A stretch of DNA of 28,033 nt from positions 1 through 28,033 of the forward strand of contig CAZPLU010000032.1 in the NCBI GenBank assembly GCA_964587625.1, written 5' to 3'. Each line of letters starts with the position of its first letter. The stretch's first letter is position 1. Made by a program: the position numbers and the translations under genes. This document shows, one piece after another, positions 16,219 through 22,965 of the stretch. This DNA is from DAOPZJ01 sp964587625 (lineage in GTDB: Bacteria; Bacillota; Clostridia; Oscillospirales; JAKOTC01). The notes under the pieces are model-generated. The model did not search any database, was not told the origin of the DNA, and was given only the letters and a program-made list of their open reading frames with translations.

Positions 16219-18576
16219 ATGCTGAAACTCAAATTGGAGAATATTTTAAAGACCTATAAGAGCGGGGAGACCGTCACCGCGCTGCAGGGCGTGTCGCTGG
16301 GATTCCGCCAAAACGAATTCGTCTCGGTCTTAGGCCCGTCTGGCTGCGGGAAGACCACGCTTTTGAACATCATCGGCGGGCTCGACCGCTATGACAGCGG
16401 CGACCTCGTGATCAACGGGGTATCCACGAAAAAATACAAAGACGGTGACTGGGACGCCTACCGAAACCGCTCGATCGGGTTCGTTTTCCAGACCTATAAT
16501 CTGATCGGCCACCAGTCGGTGTTGCAAAACGTCGAAATCGCGCTGACGCTCTCGGGCGTGTCGGTCGCCGAGCGCAGGCGCAGGGCCAAACAGGCGCTTG
16601 CCGACGTCGGCCTCTCCGACCAGCTCCGCAAAAAGCCCAATCAACTCTCGGGCGGACAGATGCAGCGCGTCGCCATCGCGCGCGCTTTGGTCAACGATCC
16701 CGACATCGTCCTCGCCGACGAGCCGACCGGCGCGCTGGACAGCCATACCAGCGTGCAGATTCTCGAAATTTTAAAACGGGTGTCAAAGACGCGGCTTGTG
16801 ATTATGGTCACGCACAATCAAGACCTTGCGGAGCGATATTCCACCCGCATCGTGCGGTTGCTCGATGGCGAAATCCAATCGGACAGCAACCCGATCACGC
16901 AAAACGAACTGGAGGCACAACCGCAAAAAACCGAAAAGAAAAAGTTTAAAAAGACCTCGATGTCGCTGTTTACCGCGGCTTCGCTGTCGTTTCGGAATTT
17001 GCTGACCAAGCGCGGAAGGACCGTCATCACCTCGTTCGCGGGCAGCATCGGCATCATCGGCGTGGCGCTGGTGCTGGCGCTCTCGAGCGGTCTTTCAAAT
17101 TACATGAGCGATATGCAGTCCGACACGCTCTCGGGTTTTCCGGTCACGGTTTCGGCGGGTGAACAGGAGCTTGATTTGACGCAGCGTCCGGGGTTGATGA
17201 TCGACAACGCGGTCGATTTCGAAGAATATCCGGTTGATAATGTTTTGTATGCCTACGACAGTGAAAAAAACACCGCCAAACATAACAATGTGCTCACCCG
17301 GGGATATCTCGACTATATCGATGGACTGGATGAAGCGCTGCCCGGCGCGGTCAACAACATCTCCTATACCCACGCGGTGACCATCAATTTGCTGGCAAAA
17401 GGGCGGGACGCCGTCGTCAAATTCCGAACCTCGGTGAATAACAGCATGATGGCGCAGTTCACCGGAGGCGTCTATTGGCAGGAGCTGCCCGAGAGCGACG
17501 AATTTATTTTGTCGCTGTACGACCTGATCGGCGAGAGCGGCCGGATGCCGCAGTCGAAAAACGAAGTCGTATTGGTCGTGGACGAATATAACCGCATCAA
17601 CAAGGCGTTTTTTGAGCAGTTGGGCATCACCGACGCGGCCGAACAATACAAACTGACCGACTTTATCGGAAAGACGATTTTGAAGGTGATCCCGAACGAC
17701 GCCTTTTACACCCAAAACGGCGATCTGTTCGCCGCCGCGGGCCCGGGCGATTACGAAGCCCTGTATGACGGCGAGGCCGAAACCCCGTTGACAATCGTGG
17801 GCATTTTAAGGGCGAATCCGGACGCGTCGAGCACTTATCTCTCGCCGGGTATCGCATACACCACCGCGCTGACCAATGCCGTCGTCGCGGACGCGCAAAA
17901 CAGCGCGGTCGCCAAGGCGCAGGCCGCTTCGGACAAAAATATCCTGCTCGGGACGCCGTTCGCGGACGAGAGCGAAAAAGACAGGGCGATGCTCGCGCTC
18001 GGCGCCGACACCACGCCGACCGGCGTCAACATCTACCCCAAGGATTATGCGAGCAAGGATCAGATCAAGGAATATCTGGATAATTACAATGTGGGAAGAC
18101 CCGATGAGCAGCAGTTGATCTACACCGATATGGCCGAACTGATCACCTCGATCACCGGCACGCTGCTCGACACCGTGACCTATGTGCTGGTCGGGTTCGC
18201 CGCGATTTCGCTGCTGGTCTCGACGATTATGATCGCCATCATCACCTATGTCTCGGTCATCGAGCGCACCAAGGAGATCGGCATCCTGCGCAGCGTCGGC
18301 GCGCGCAAAAAGGACATTTCGCGGGTGTTCAACGCCGAGACGCTGATCATCGGGCTCACGGCGGGATTGATGGGCGTCGGGATCTCATATCTGCTCACGT
18401 TACCGATCAACAACATCATCCTGCGGCTGACCGAGATCTCCGGCATCGCCAGCATGACGGTCTATCACGCCGCCGCGCTGATCGCGGGCAGCATGGTTCT
18501 GACGCTGATCGCGGGCTTTGTCCCGTCGCGCATCGCCGCCAAAAAGGACCCGGTCGTGGCGCTGAGGACGGAATAA
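16219..18576 (+). CDS. MacB-type ABC transporter, ATPase-permease fusion
   Basis: The 785-aa protein begins with an ATPase of the MacB/LolD class: Walker A GPSGCGKTT (39-47), Q-loop VFQTYN, signature LSGGQ (143-147), Walker B VLADEPT (164-170) and H199. A lysine-rich linker leads to a permease with one helix (about 268-290), a large extracytoplasmic domain (about 295-645) and three C-terminal helices (about 654-680, 708-733, 752-772). The FtsX core sequence VIERTKEIGILRSVGARKKDI lies between helices 2 and 3. Such proteins act as mechanotransmission ABC systems for peptides, antibiotics or cell-wall signals. GGAGG precedes the ATG. It is the second gene of a MarR-controlled operon ending in a terminator at 18611-18651. 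Confidence 0.94.
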   Translation: MLKLKLENILKTYKSGETVTALQGVSLGFRQNEFVSVLGPSGCGKTTLLNIIGGLDRYDSGDLVINGVSTKKYKDGDWDAYRNRSIGFVFQTYNLIGHQSVLQNVEIALTLSGVSVAERRRRAKQALADVGLSDQLRKKPNQLSGGQMQRVAIARALVNDPDIVLADEPTGALDSHTSVQILEILKRVSKTRLVIMVTHNQDLAERYSTRIVRLLDGEIQSDSNPITQNELEAQPQKTEKKKFKKTSMSLFTAASLSFRNLLTKRGRTVITSFAGSIGIIGVALVLALSSGLSNYMSDMQSDTLSGFPVTVSAGEQELDLTQRPGLMIDNAVDFEEYPVDNVLYAYDSEKNTAKHNNVLTRGYLDYIDGLDEALPGAVNNISYTHAVTINLLAKGRDAVVKFRTSVNNSMMAQFTGGVYWQELPESDEFILSLYDLIGESGRMPQSKNEVVLVVDEYNRINKAFFEQLGITDAAEQYKLTDFIGKTILKVIPNDAFYTQNGDLFAAAGPGDYEALYDGEAETPLTIVGILRANPDASSTYLSPGIAYTTALTNAVVADAQNSAVAKAQAASDKNILLGTPFADESEKDRAMLALGADTTPTGVNIYPKDYASKDQIKEYLDNYNVGRPDEQQLIYTDMAELITSITGTLLDTVTYVLVGFAAISLLVSTIMIAIITYVSVIERTKEIGILRSVGARKKDISRVFNAETLIIGLTAGLMGVGISYLLTLPINNIILRLTEISGIASMTVYHAAALIAGSMVLTLIAGFVPSRIAAKKDPVVALRTE

Positions 18577-18610
18577 ATACCAAAGCAGGGCGGGACGACC
18601 CGGCCCGCCG

Positions 18611-18651
18611 AAAACGGCAAGCGCATTGTGCGCCTGCCGTTTAATGTTTTT
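18611..18651 (+). terminator. terminator after the MarR-ABC operon
   Basis: The stem AAACGGCA / TGCCGTTT continues, past one A-C mismatch, into GCGCA / TGCGC with a TTG loop, followed by AATGTTTTT. It lies 35 bases after the stop. A second GC-rich hairpin (GGCGGG / CCCGCC) sits just before it. Confidence 0.82.
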
Positions 18652-18779
18652 GCGAACTGTGCCCGACGAGGGCGCGGCCACCCCGCTTGCAACGGGGGGC
18701 ATTTGGCTACCCCTATACGCGTTAACTTATGCCTTAAAGTGTAATCATAAAACGGCATAAATGCGGGTGTTTTACGCGA

Positions 18780-18820
18780 ACGAACAACGTTCGTCCGCTC
18801 GGAACGGTCAAGACCGTTCC
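18780..18820. repeat. two adjacent short hairpins downstream of the Mrp gene
   Basis: ACGAAC-AAC-GTTCGT (18780-18794) and GGAACGGTC-AA-GACCGTTCC (18801-18820) are perfect inverted repeats separated by 6 bases. They lie between the ends of two convergent genes, 5 bases from the Mrp stop. There is no T tract on the Mrp side, so a repeat element is as likely as a terminator. The remainder of the 249-bp spacer also holds TTATGCC / GGCATAA arms (18727-18761) and a CCCCG / CGGGG hairpin near 18690, but no gene. Confidence 0.65.
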
Positions 18821-18825
18821 CTACA

Positions 18826-19659
18826 CTATTTTGTCGGTAATGTCTCGATCTTTTTAAACATTCCGTCGAGCCAATCGCCCTCGAACAGCTCGATCATGCC
18901 TCTGTCGCAGGCGGCGGCGAGTTTCGGGTCGATGGGAATGCGCGCAACGGTCTCGACGCCGAACCGCCGGGCGATTTCCTCAATACGGCTCTCGCCGAAC
19001 AGCGCGTGTTTTTCACGGCAGGACGGACACTCGAAGTAGGACATGTTTTCCACAAGTCCGACGACCGGAATGTGCATCATCTTTGCCATATTGACCGCCT
19101 TTTCGACGATCATCGAGACCAGCTCCTGCGGGGAAGTGACCACGACGACGCCGTCGACCGGAATCGATTGGAACACCGTCAGCGGCACGTCGCCGGTTCC
19201 GGGCGGCATATCGATGAACATGATGTCCACGTCGTTCCAGATGACGTCGGTCCAAAACTGCTTGACCGCGCCCGAGATGATCGGGCCGCGCCAGACCACC
19301 GGATCGGTCTCGTTGGGGAGCAATAAATTCAATGACATGATTTGAATATCGGTCTTGCTGAGCACCGGGTAAATCGCAGAATCGGCACCCTCGGCTTTTT
19401 GACGGATGTTGAACGCCTTGGGAATCGAAGGACCGGTGATGTCGGCGTCCAAAATCGCGGTGCGGTAGTCGGCGCGCTGAGAGAGCACGGCGAGCAGGCC
19501 GGTGACCAGCGATTTGCCGACGCCGCCTTTGCCGCTGAGAACCGCGATGACCTTTTTCACGCTGCTCATGTCGTGCGGCCTTTCGGTTTGTATCTTTCTG
19601 TCGGAGCAGTTTTCCGAACAGTTTCCGCAGTTGCGGGAACAATCGTTATTGTCGCTCAT
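18826..19659 (-). CDS. mrp: Mrp/NBP35 family iron-sulfur carrier ATPase
   Basis: The 277-aa P-loop ATPase belongs to the Mrp/NBP35 (ApbC) group, which assembles and transfers iron-sulfur clusters. The deviant Walker A GKGGVGKS is at 43-50, DADITGPSIPKAF follows, IDMPPGTGD is the switch region, and the cluster-binding CPSC is at 211-214. An N-terminal Cys cluster (C7, C11, C14, C18) is present as in longer forms of the family. AAAGGAAGG precedes the ATG. It lies 47 bases after a UPF0251 gene, a pairing common in anaerobes, and beside superoxide reductase, which fits iron or oxygen-stress handling. Confidence 0.94.
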   Translation of the reverse strand: MSDNNDCSRNCGNCSENCSDRKIQTERPHDMSSVKKVIAVLSGKGGVGKSLVTGLLAVLSQRADYRTAILDADITGPSIPKAFNIRQKAEGADSAIYPVLSKTDIQIMSLNLLLPNETDPVVWRGPIISGAVKQFWTDVIWNDVDIMFIDMPPGTGDVPLTVFQSIPVDGVVVVTSPQELVSMIVEKAVNMAKMMHIPVVGLVENMSYFECPSCREKHALFGESRIEEIARRFGVETVARIPIDPKLAAACDRGMIELFEGDWLDGMFKKIETLPTK

Positions 19660-19706
19660 GGGTTACCTTCCTTTGATTTTGAGTTGATTTTTGGCGTTGA
19701 TTCGGG

Positions 19707-20066
19707 TTATTTATTCGTCTCCGAACAGCGGTGACGGTGACAGCCGCGCGCGCATCCGCGGCCGCATCGGAGATCATACTGATCGCAGAGCCGATAATTG
19801 CCGCCGGAGATCAAGATCGTCTTGCCTTCGACAAGGGCTTGCGCCAATTTCCGACGGGCGGCCTCGTAGATGCCTTGAACCGTGGTGCGGGCGACATGCA
19901 TCTGCTTTGCGCATTCCTCCTGGGTGTGGTTTTCGAGATCGATGAGGCGTATGACTTCGTATTCGTCAACGGCGAGTACGATTTCTCCGTCAGCGGTTTC
20001 GTCGGGCGAAAAACGCCCGTATTTCGGTATACGGCAGACAAATCGCGGTTTGACGGGTCTGGGCAT
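19707..20066 (-). CDS. UPF0251 (DUF134) putative DNA-binding protein
   Basis: The 119-aa protein starts MPRPVKPRFVCRIPKYGRFS, the hallmark of UPF0251, then VDEYEVIRLIDLENHTQEEC and the helix-turn-helix AKQMHVARTTVQGIYEAARRK (about 53-73). The last 30 residues are rich in Cys, His and Arg (CDQYDLRCGRGCARGCHRHRC) and could bind metal or an iron-sulfur cluster. The ATG has GGAAAGGAAG 8 bases upstream; 15 extra in-frame codons upstream have none. It is first in a two-gene operon with mrp. The helix-turn-helix, the metal-like tail and a perfect palindrome in its leader suggest an autoregulating metal or redox sensor. The family is certain; the role is inference. Confidence 0.92.
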   Translation of the reverse strand: MPRPVKPRFVCRIPKYGRFSPDETADGEIVLAVDEYEVIRLIDLENHTQEECAKQMHVARTTVQGIYEAARRKLAQALVEGKTILISGGNYRLCDQYDLRCGRGCARGCHRHRCSETNK

Positions 20067-20081
20067 GAAAAAATCTTCCTT

Positions 20082-20097
20082 TCCGGCATATGCCGGA
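20082..20097. promoter_or_regulatory. 16-bp perfect palindrome at the UPF0251-mrp start site
   Basis: TCCGGCATATGCCGGA has no central gap. It lies between the predicted -10 and the ribosome site of the UPF0251 gene, about where transcription starts, so a bound protein would block initiation. As an RNA it could only form a hairpin with a short loop, so a DNA operator is more likely. Confidence 0.65.
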
Positions 20098-20101
20098 TAT
20101 A

Positions 20102-20130
20102 AATTTATCACGAATTCCGCCTGCTGTCAA
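20102..20130 (-). promoter_or_regulatory. promoter of the UPF0251-mrp operon
   Basis: Minus strand: TTGACA (20130-20125), a 17-bp spacer and TAAATT (20107-20102). It is divergent from the superoxide reductase promoter, 34 bases away. Confidence 0.68.
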
Positions 20131-20164
20131 GGTGATTTTATCACAATAAACGGGCGTTCCGTGG

Positions 20165-20193
20165 TTGACACAACGGCTGTAAACCGATATAAT
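20165..20193 (+). promoter_or_regulatory. consensus promoter of the superoxide reductase gene
   Basis: TTGACA (20165-20170), a 17-bp spacer and TATAAT (20188-20193), a full match to the housekeeping consensus. No palindrome overlaps it, which suggests strong and largely constitutive expression. Confidence 0.88.
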
Positions 20194-20272
20194 AAAACAG
20201 GAACCGACGAAGTGGACAAAAATTTTTATCGGTTTTGGAAAATATAAAATGAATAACGAAAGGCGGAGTAAT

Positions 20273-20653
20273 ATGTGTGAGACAAAATTTTTTATCTGCA
20301 AGCACTGCGGAAACATCATCGGTATGATCCACGCCTCGGGGGTGCCGGTTGTCTGCTGCGGCGAACCCATGGCGGCGCTCGTGGCCAACACCGTCGAAGC
20401 CAGCCGTGAAAAACATTTGCCGGTGGTTACGGTCTCGGGCGACAAGGTCACCGTTGCGATCGGCTCCGCCGCGCACCCCATGACAGAGGAACACTATATC
20501 ATGTGGGTTTATTTACAGACCGAAAACGGCGGGCAACGGAAATGCCTCGCGCCCGGCGACAAGCCCGAGGTCACGTTCGCGCTCGCCGGCGACAAAGCGA
20601 CCGCGGCGTACGAGTATTGCAACCTCCACGGTCTGTGGAAAACGGAAATCTGA
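20273..20653 (+). CDS. dfx: desulfoferrodoxin (superoxide reductase)
   Basis: The 126-aa protein reduces superoxide to hydrogen peroxide in anaerobes without producing oxygen. The N-terminal desulforedoxin domain holds the rubredoxin-like iron site C9-x2-C12 and C28-C29. The catalytic centre has EKH (E47, K48, H49), HPM (H68), EEHYI (H74) and CNLHG (C116, H119), that is four His and one Cys for iron. It is therefore the two-iron class. The ATG at 20273 follows AAAGGCGGAG; an ATG 8 codons earlier has no ribosome site. It is driven by a consensus promoter and followed by a strong terminator, so it is a single-gene transcript. Confidence 0.96.
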   Translation: MCETKFFICKHCGNIIGMIHASGVPVVCCGEPMAALVANTVEASREKHLPVVTVSGDKVTVAIGSAAHPMTEEHYIMWVYLQTENGGQRKCLAPGDKPEVTFALAGDKATAAYEYCNLHGLWKTEI

Positions 20654-20661
20654 GCATACAT

Positions 20662-20700
20662 AAAACATCGGCGCGGAAATCACTTCCGCGCCGACGTTTT
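20662..20700. terminator. bidirectional terminator between convergent genes
   Basis: The perfect 10-bp stem CGGCGCGGAA / TTCCGCGCCG has an ATCAC loop. It is extended outward by AAAACAT / ACGTTTT with one mismatch, so both strands have an A-rich lead and a T-run tail. It sits 9 bases after the superoxide reductase stop and 49 bases past the end of the minus-strand isomerase-like gene. Confidence 0.88.
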
Positions 20701-20748
20701 ATAATGATCTGCAGGTTCGTAATGCCTGCGTTTTATAAAAAATATCGT

Positions 20749-21618
20749 TTAGTCCACCCACATCGGCAAAGGATCGCAGAGCGGGAAGCCGAAGCGTTCC
20801 GGCTGCCTCCCCGCCATCAGAGCCGCATGATTTTCGGCGAAATCGCGCCAGACGAGCGGACGGCGCACAATCGTCTTTTCGGCTTTGCGTGAGACCTCAT
20901 ACAGCCAAGGACCGTGATAATCGGCCGCCTCAAGCGCGGCAATCAACTCCGGCCAGTTGATCTTTCCCTCGCCGGGCAGCCAGTGGCGCTCGTTGATGAA
21001 GTCATAATCCGAGACATGGAGGGTGATGATCCGCCCCGCGACCGTTTTGATGAAATCCGTATGCGAACCAAGCAGCAGATGGTTGGTATCGAAGCAGACG
21101 AAAAGCCGGGGGTCTTCAAGCAGGGTCAACATCTCGGCGGCGTCCCGCCCCAGACAGGTGCGCGGCAGGTTTTCCACGGCGACTTTCAACCCGAGGGGAT
21201 CGGCGAAATCGGCCAGTTTGGACAGCCATTCTTTTGACCGTTTCATGGATTCGGAGCGGTCGCTTTCCTCTATCGGCTCACCGCTCGGGTGGACAACCAA
21301 TATCTTGACACCGATGTCGGCGGCTCGCTTTGCCAACTCGGCATGAAACCGAAACGTGTCGGCGCGAACGGCGGGATCGGGATGTGCGGGATTGGTTCTT
21401 GAATGTTCAAACGGCAGGTGCAGGGAACGGGTTTCGATGTCGTAACGCGTCGAATATCGTTGTATATTCTTCCATTTGATATCGGGATACAGGGAAAGGA
21501 TATAGCAGACCTCAATCGCCTGTACCCCGGCCTCGGACATCTCCGAAAAATCGTTTTCCGTCGGATGCGCCCTTGCGCAGAGCGATACCGCGAGCGGCAG
21601 GTTGTTTTGATCGGACAT
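20749..21618 (-). CDS. sugar phosphate isomerase/epimerase family protein
   Basis: The 289-aa protein is a TIM barrel of the xylose-isomerase-like (AP endonuclease 2) superfamily. Strand-end residues expected to bind the metal are visible: SLHLPF (H67), VVHPSG (H110), VAVENLP (E149), FDTNH (D177, H180), LHVSDYD (H201) and LYEVS (E241), with WLPGEGKINW typical of the family. Members isomerise or epimerise sugars or inositols; the actual substrate is unknown. GAGGAGG precedes the ATG. It is a single gene on the minus strand with a moderate promoter at 21650-21677, and shares a terminator with the gene it faces. The C-terminal end (RFGFPLCDPLPMWVD) lies outside the barrel. Confidence 0.9.
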   Translation of the reverse strand: MSDQNNLPLAVSLCARAHPTENDFSEMSEAGVQAIEVCYILSLYPDIKWKNIQRYSTRYDIETRSLHLPFEHSRTNPAHPDPAVRADTFRFHAELAKRAADIGVKILVVHPSGEPIEESDRSESMKRSKEWLSKLADFADPLGLKVAVENLPRTCLGRDAAEMLTLLEDPRLFVCFDTNHLLLGSHTDFIKTVAGRIITLHVSDYDFINERHWLPGEGKINWPELIAALEAADYHGPWLYEVSRKAEKTIVRRPLVWRDFAENHAALMAGRQPERFGFPLCDPLPMWVD

Positions 21619-21649
21619 GGGGATTTCCTCCTCGTGAGTGGTGGCATTA

Positions 21650-21677
21650 ATTTTATCACAACGGCAGAAAAACGCAA
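21650..21677 (-). promoter_or_regulatory. probable promoter of the isomerase-like gene
   Basis: Minus strand: TTGCGT (21677-21672), a 16-bp spacer and TAAAAT (21655-21650), 31 bases before the start codon. Confidence 0.55.
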
Positions 21678-21861
21678 CGATATAACAAAAAATACCTCTT
21701 TATATGACAAAATATTTTTTACGGCGTGGAAACCGAATTTGGAAAAAACATTTGGCATTGACCGTATAATCACGAATTCATAACCGAAACAGACAAAAAA
21801 ACACGAAAATTCCGCGAAAATCGCTCACTGAGGAAATAAGTAACTATTTTGTCAAAAAACG

Positions 21862-21890
21862 TTGACAATTATACATTTACGATGTATAAT
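21862..21890 (+). promoter_or_regulatory. perfect-consensus promoter overlaid by an inverted repeat
   Basis: TTGACA (21862-21867), a 17-bp spacer and TATAAT (21885-21890) fully match the consensus. The arms AATTATACAT (21867-21876) and ATGTATAATT (21882-21891) form a perfect inverted repeat with a 5-base centre. It covers the spacer and the whole -10, as an operator would. The regulator is not known. Confidence 0.85.
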
Positions 21891-21928
21891 TTTTACAAGC
21901 CAAGTACGGTGAAATATCGGAGGAGAGT

Positions 21929-22591
21929 ATGGAAAAGGAGAAACAGGTTTTCGACTCGAAGAATGACATGTTTGAGGATTGTCAGAAAACGATTTCCTCG
22001 CTGCCCGGCGTTTTAAACATACGGTTTTCCTATTCGGATGAAGGGGATCTGACGGATATTCATGTGCTTTCGGATATCACCCGGTCTCCGAAGCAGGTGC
22101 TTCGGGATATCCAGTCCACAATGTTCGCCAAATACAACCTCGTCCTCGACCGGCGCATTGTGAGCATCGCGCAGATACAATCGCAAAACACGCCCCGTAA
22201 GGCGAAGCCGGTGCGGTTGATCTGTCAGCGGGTGGACATCTCTTCGAGTAAGGACGACGTCTCGGCGACAGTTGTGCTTGAGACAAATGACGAGGAATAC
22301 ACGGGACGCGCCGCCTGCGCGAATACCCCATACGGGCGCCGTCGTATGGTCGCCGAGGCGACTTTGAATGCCGTCAGGGAATATCTGCATGACGACAACC
22401 GTTTCACGATACTCGACGCCAAGGAGCTCGAGACGTCGGATCTGAGGATTCAGGTTGTGCTGGTCAGTTCCAACACCGTCGGCAACGGCGAGATTCTCGT
22501 CGGAGCGGCAGGCGATATGAAGGATCCCGCATACGGGATCGCAAAAGCCACTCTCGACGCCATCAACAGGAAAATGCAGTTTTTAAACTAA
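21929..22591 (+). CDS. uncharacterised 220-aa protein, first gene of the HD-GYP operon
   Basis: The function is not recognised. The ATG has GGAGGAG 6 bases upstream. Residues ~15-85 (SLPGVLNIRFSYSDEGDLTD, IHVLSDITRSPKQVLRDIQS, YNLVLDRRIVSIAQIQ) form a compact alpha/beta unit that recurs in Firmicutes and Actinobacteria proteins. After a linker (QNTPRKAKPVRLICQRVDIS), residues ~95-220 look like two similar beta-beta-alpha halves (ATVVLETNDEEYTGRAAC...MVAEATLNAVREYL and IQVVLVSSNTVGNGEILVGA...GIAKATLDAINRKM). No membrane helix or signal peptide is seen, so it is cytoplasmic. Its place at the head of a transcript with a small peptide, an HD-GYP protein and a DUF5317-like protein suggests a regulatory or sensory job, which is inference. 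Confidence 0.85.
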   Translation: MEKEKQVFDSKNDMFEDCQKTISSLPGVLNIRFSYSDEGDLTDIHVLSDITRSPKQVLRDIQSTMFAKYNLVLDRRIVSIAQIQSQNTPRKAKPVRLICQRVDISSSKDDVSATVVLETNDEEYTGRAACANTPYGRRRMVAEATLNAVREYLHDDNRFTILDAKELETSDLRIQVVLVSSNTVGNGEILVGAAGDMKDPAYGIAKATLDAINRKMQFLN

Positions 22592-22733
22592 AACGGCTTA
22601 AAGATACAATACATATCACTTGACAATTTAATATCATCTGCGCGGACCCGGATATCAGCCGGTCTTTCAGCGAAGCGAAATATGGCCTGTTTGAATAGCG
22701 AATGAACAGAGAAAATTCAGGAGGTCATATACA

Positions 22734-22829
22734 ATGAAGAAGGCAATCGAAAAGATCGTGCTTGCTGTTACAGCAGTTGCAGCTTTGCTTCTGTCAAGCG
22801 GCGCGTACTTCAAATGGATTGGCTGGTAA
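22734..22829 (+). CDS. 31-aa signal-peptide-like small protein
   Basis: This is a short open frame with an excellent ribosome site (CAGGAGG, 8-9 bases before ATG). The product starts MKKAIEKIVLAVT, continues as a hydrophobic Ala/Val/Leu stretch ending LLLSSGA, and finishes YFKWIGW before TAA. It has two early lysines, a hydrophobic core and a small-residue site (SSGA) where a peptidase could cut, leaving a 7-residue aromatic tail. Alternatively it is a single-pass membrane microprotein. No cysteine is present, so a thiolactone peptide is excluded. It lies between the 220-aa gene and the HD-GYP gene on the same strand. A secreted signalling peptide or a small partner of the membrane HD-GYP protein are both possible. 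That it is translated is likely; the role is unknown. Confidence 0.68.
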   Translation: MKKAIEKIVLAVTAVAALLLSSGAYFKWIGW

Positions 22830-22919
22830 GCCATTCAATTGATGCGACTTTAGTCCGAGATCGCGGAGACCAATGTCAATCCGGCTTTTATCCGGGCGCG
22901 CGCAGATGATAGCAATCCC

Positions 22920-22947
22920 GCGGAGGAGGGGGGGATCCGCATTTTTT
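22920..22947 (+). terminator. possible weak terminator/attenuator before the HD-GYP gene
   Basis: GCGGA (22920-22924) and TCCGC (22936-22940) form a 5-bp GC-rich stem with an 11-base G-rich loop, followed by A and six Ts (22942-22947). The stem is short, so this is tentative. If real, it would end most transcripts after the small peptide gene and let only part continue into the HD-GYP gene. Confidence 0.3.
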
Positions 22948-22965
22948 GGCGTGGGGGGGAATACC

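Noticed and set aside
22620..22625. TTGACA as a separate promoter for the small peptide gene
   Set aside because: No acceptable -10 lies 16-18 bases downstream; read-through from 21862 is more likely.
22592..22733. Cyclic di-GMP riboswitch before the peptide and HD-GYP genes
   Set aside because: Looked for the conserved GEMM cores and found none. There is a small GACC-CGG / CCGGTC hairpin (about 22644-22662) but nothing I can assign to a known riboswitch class.
22873..22965. N-terminal extension of the HD-GYP protein from an ATG at 22873
   Set aside because: The Arg/Gly-rich leader overlaps the possible terminator hairpin, and GGAG is only 4 bases from the ATG. GTG at 22966 has better spacing and starts close to the first membrane helix.
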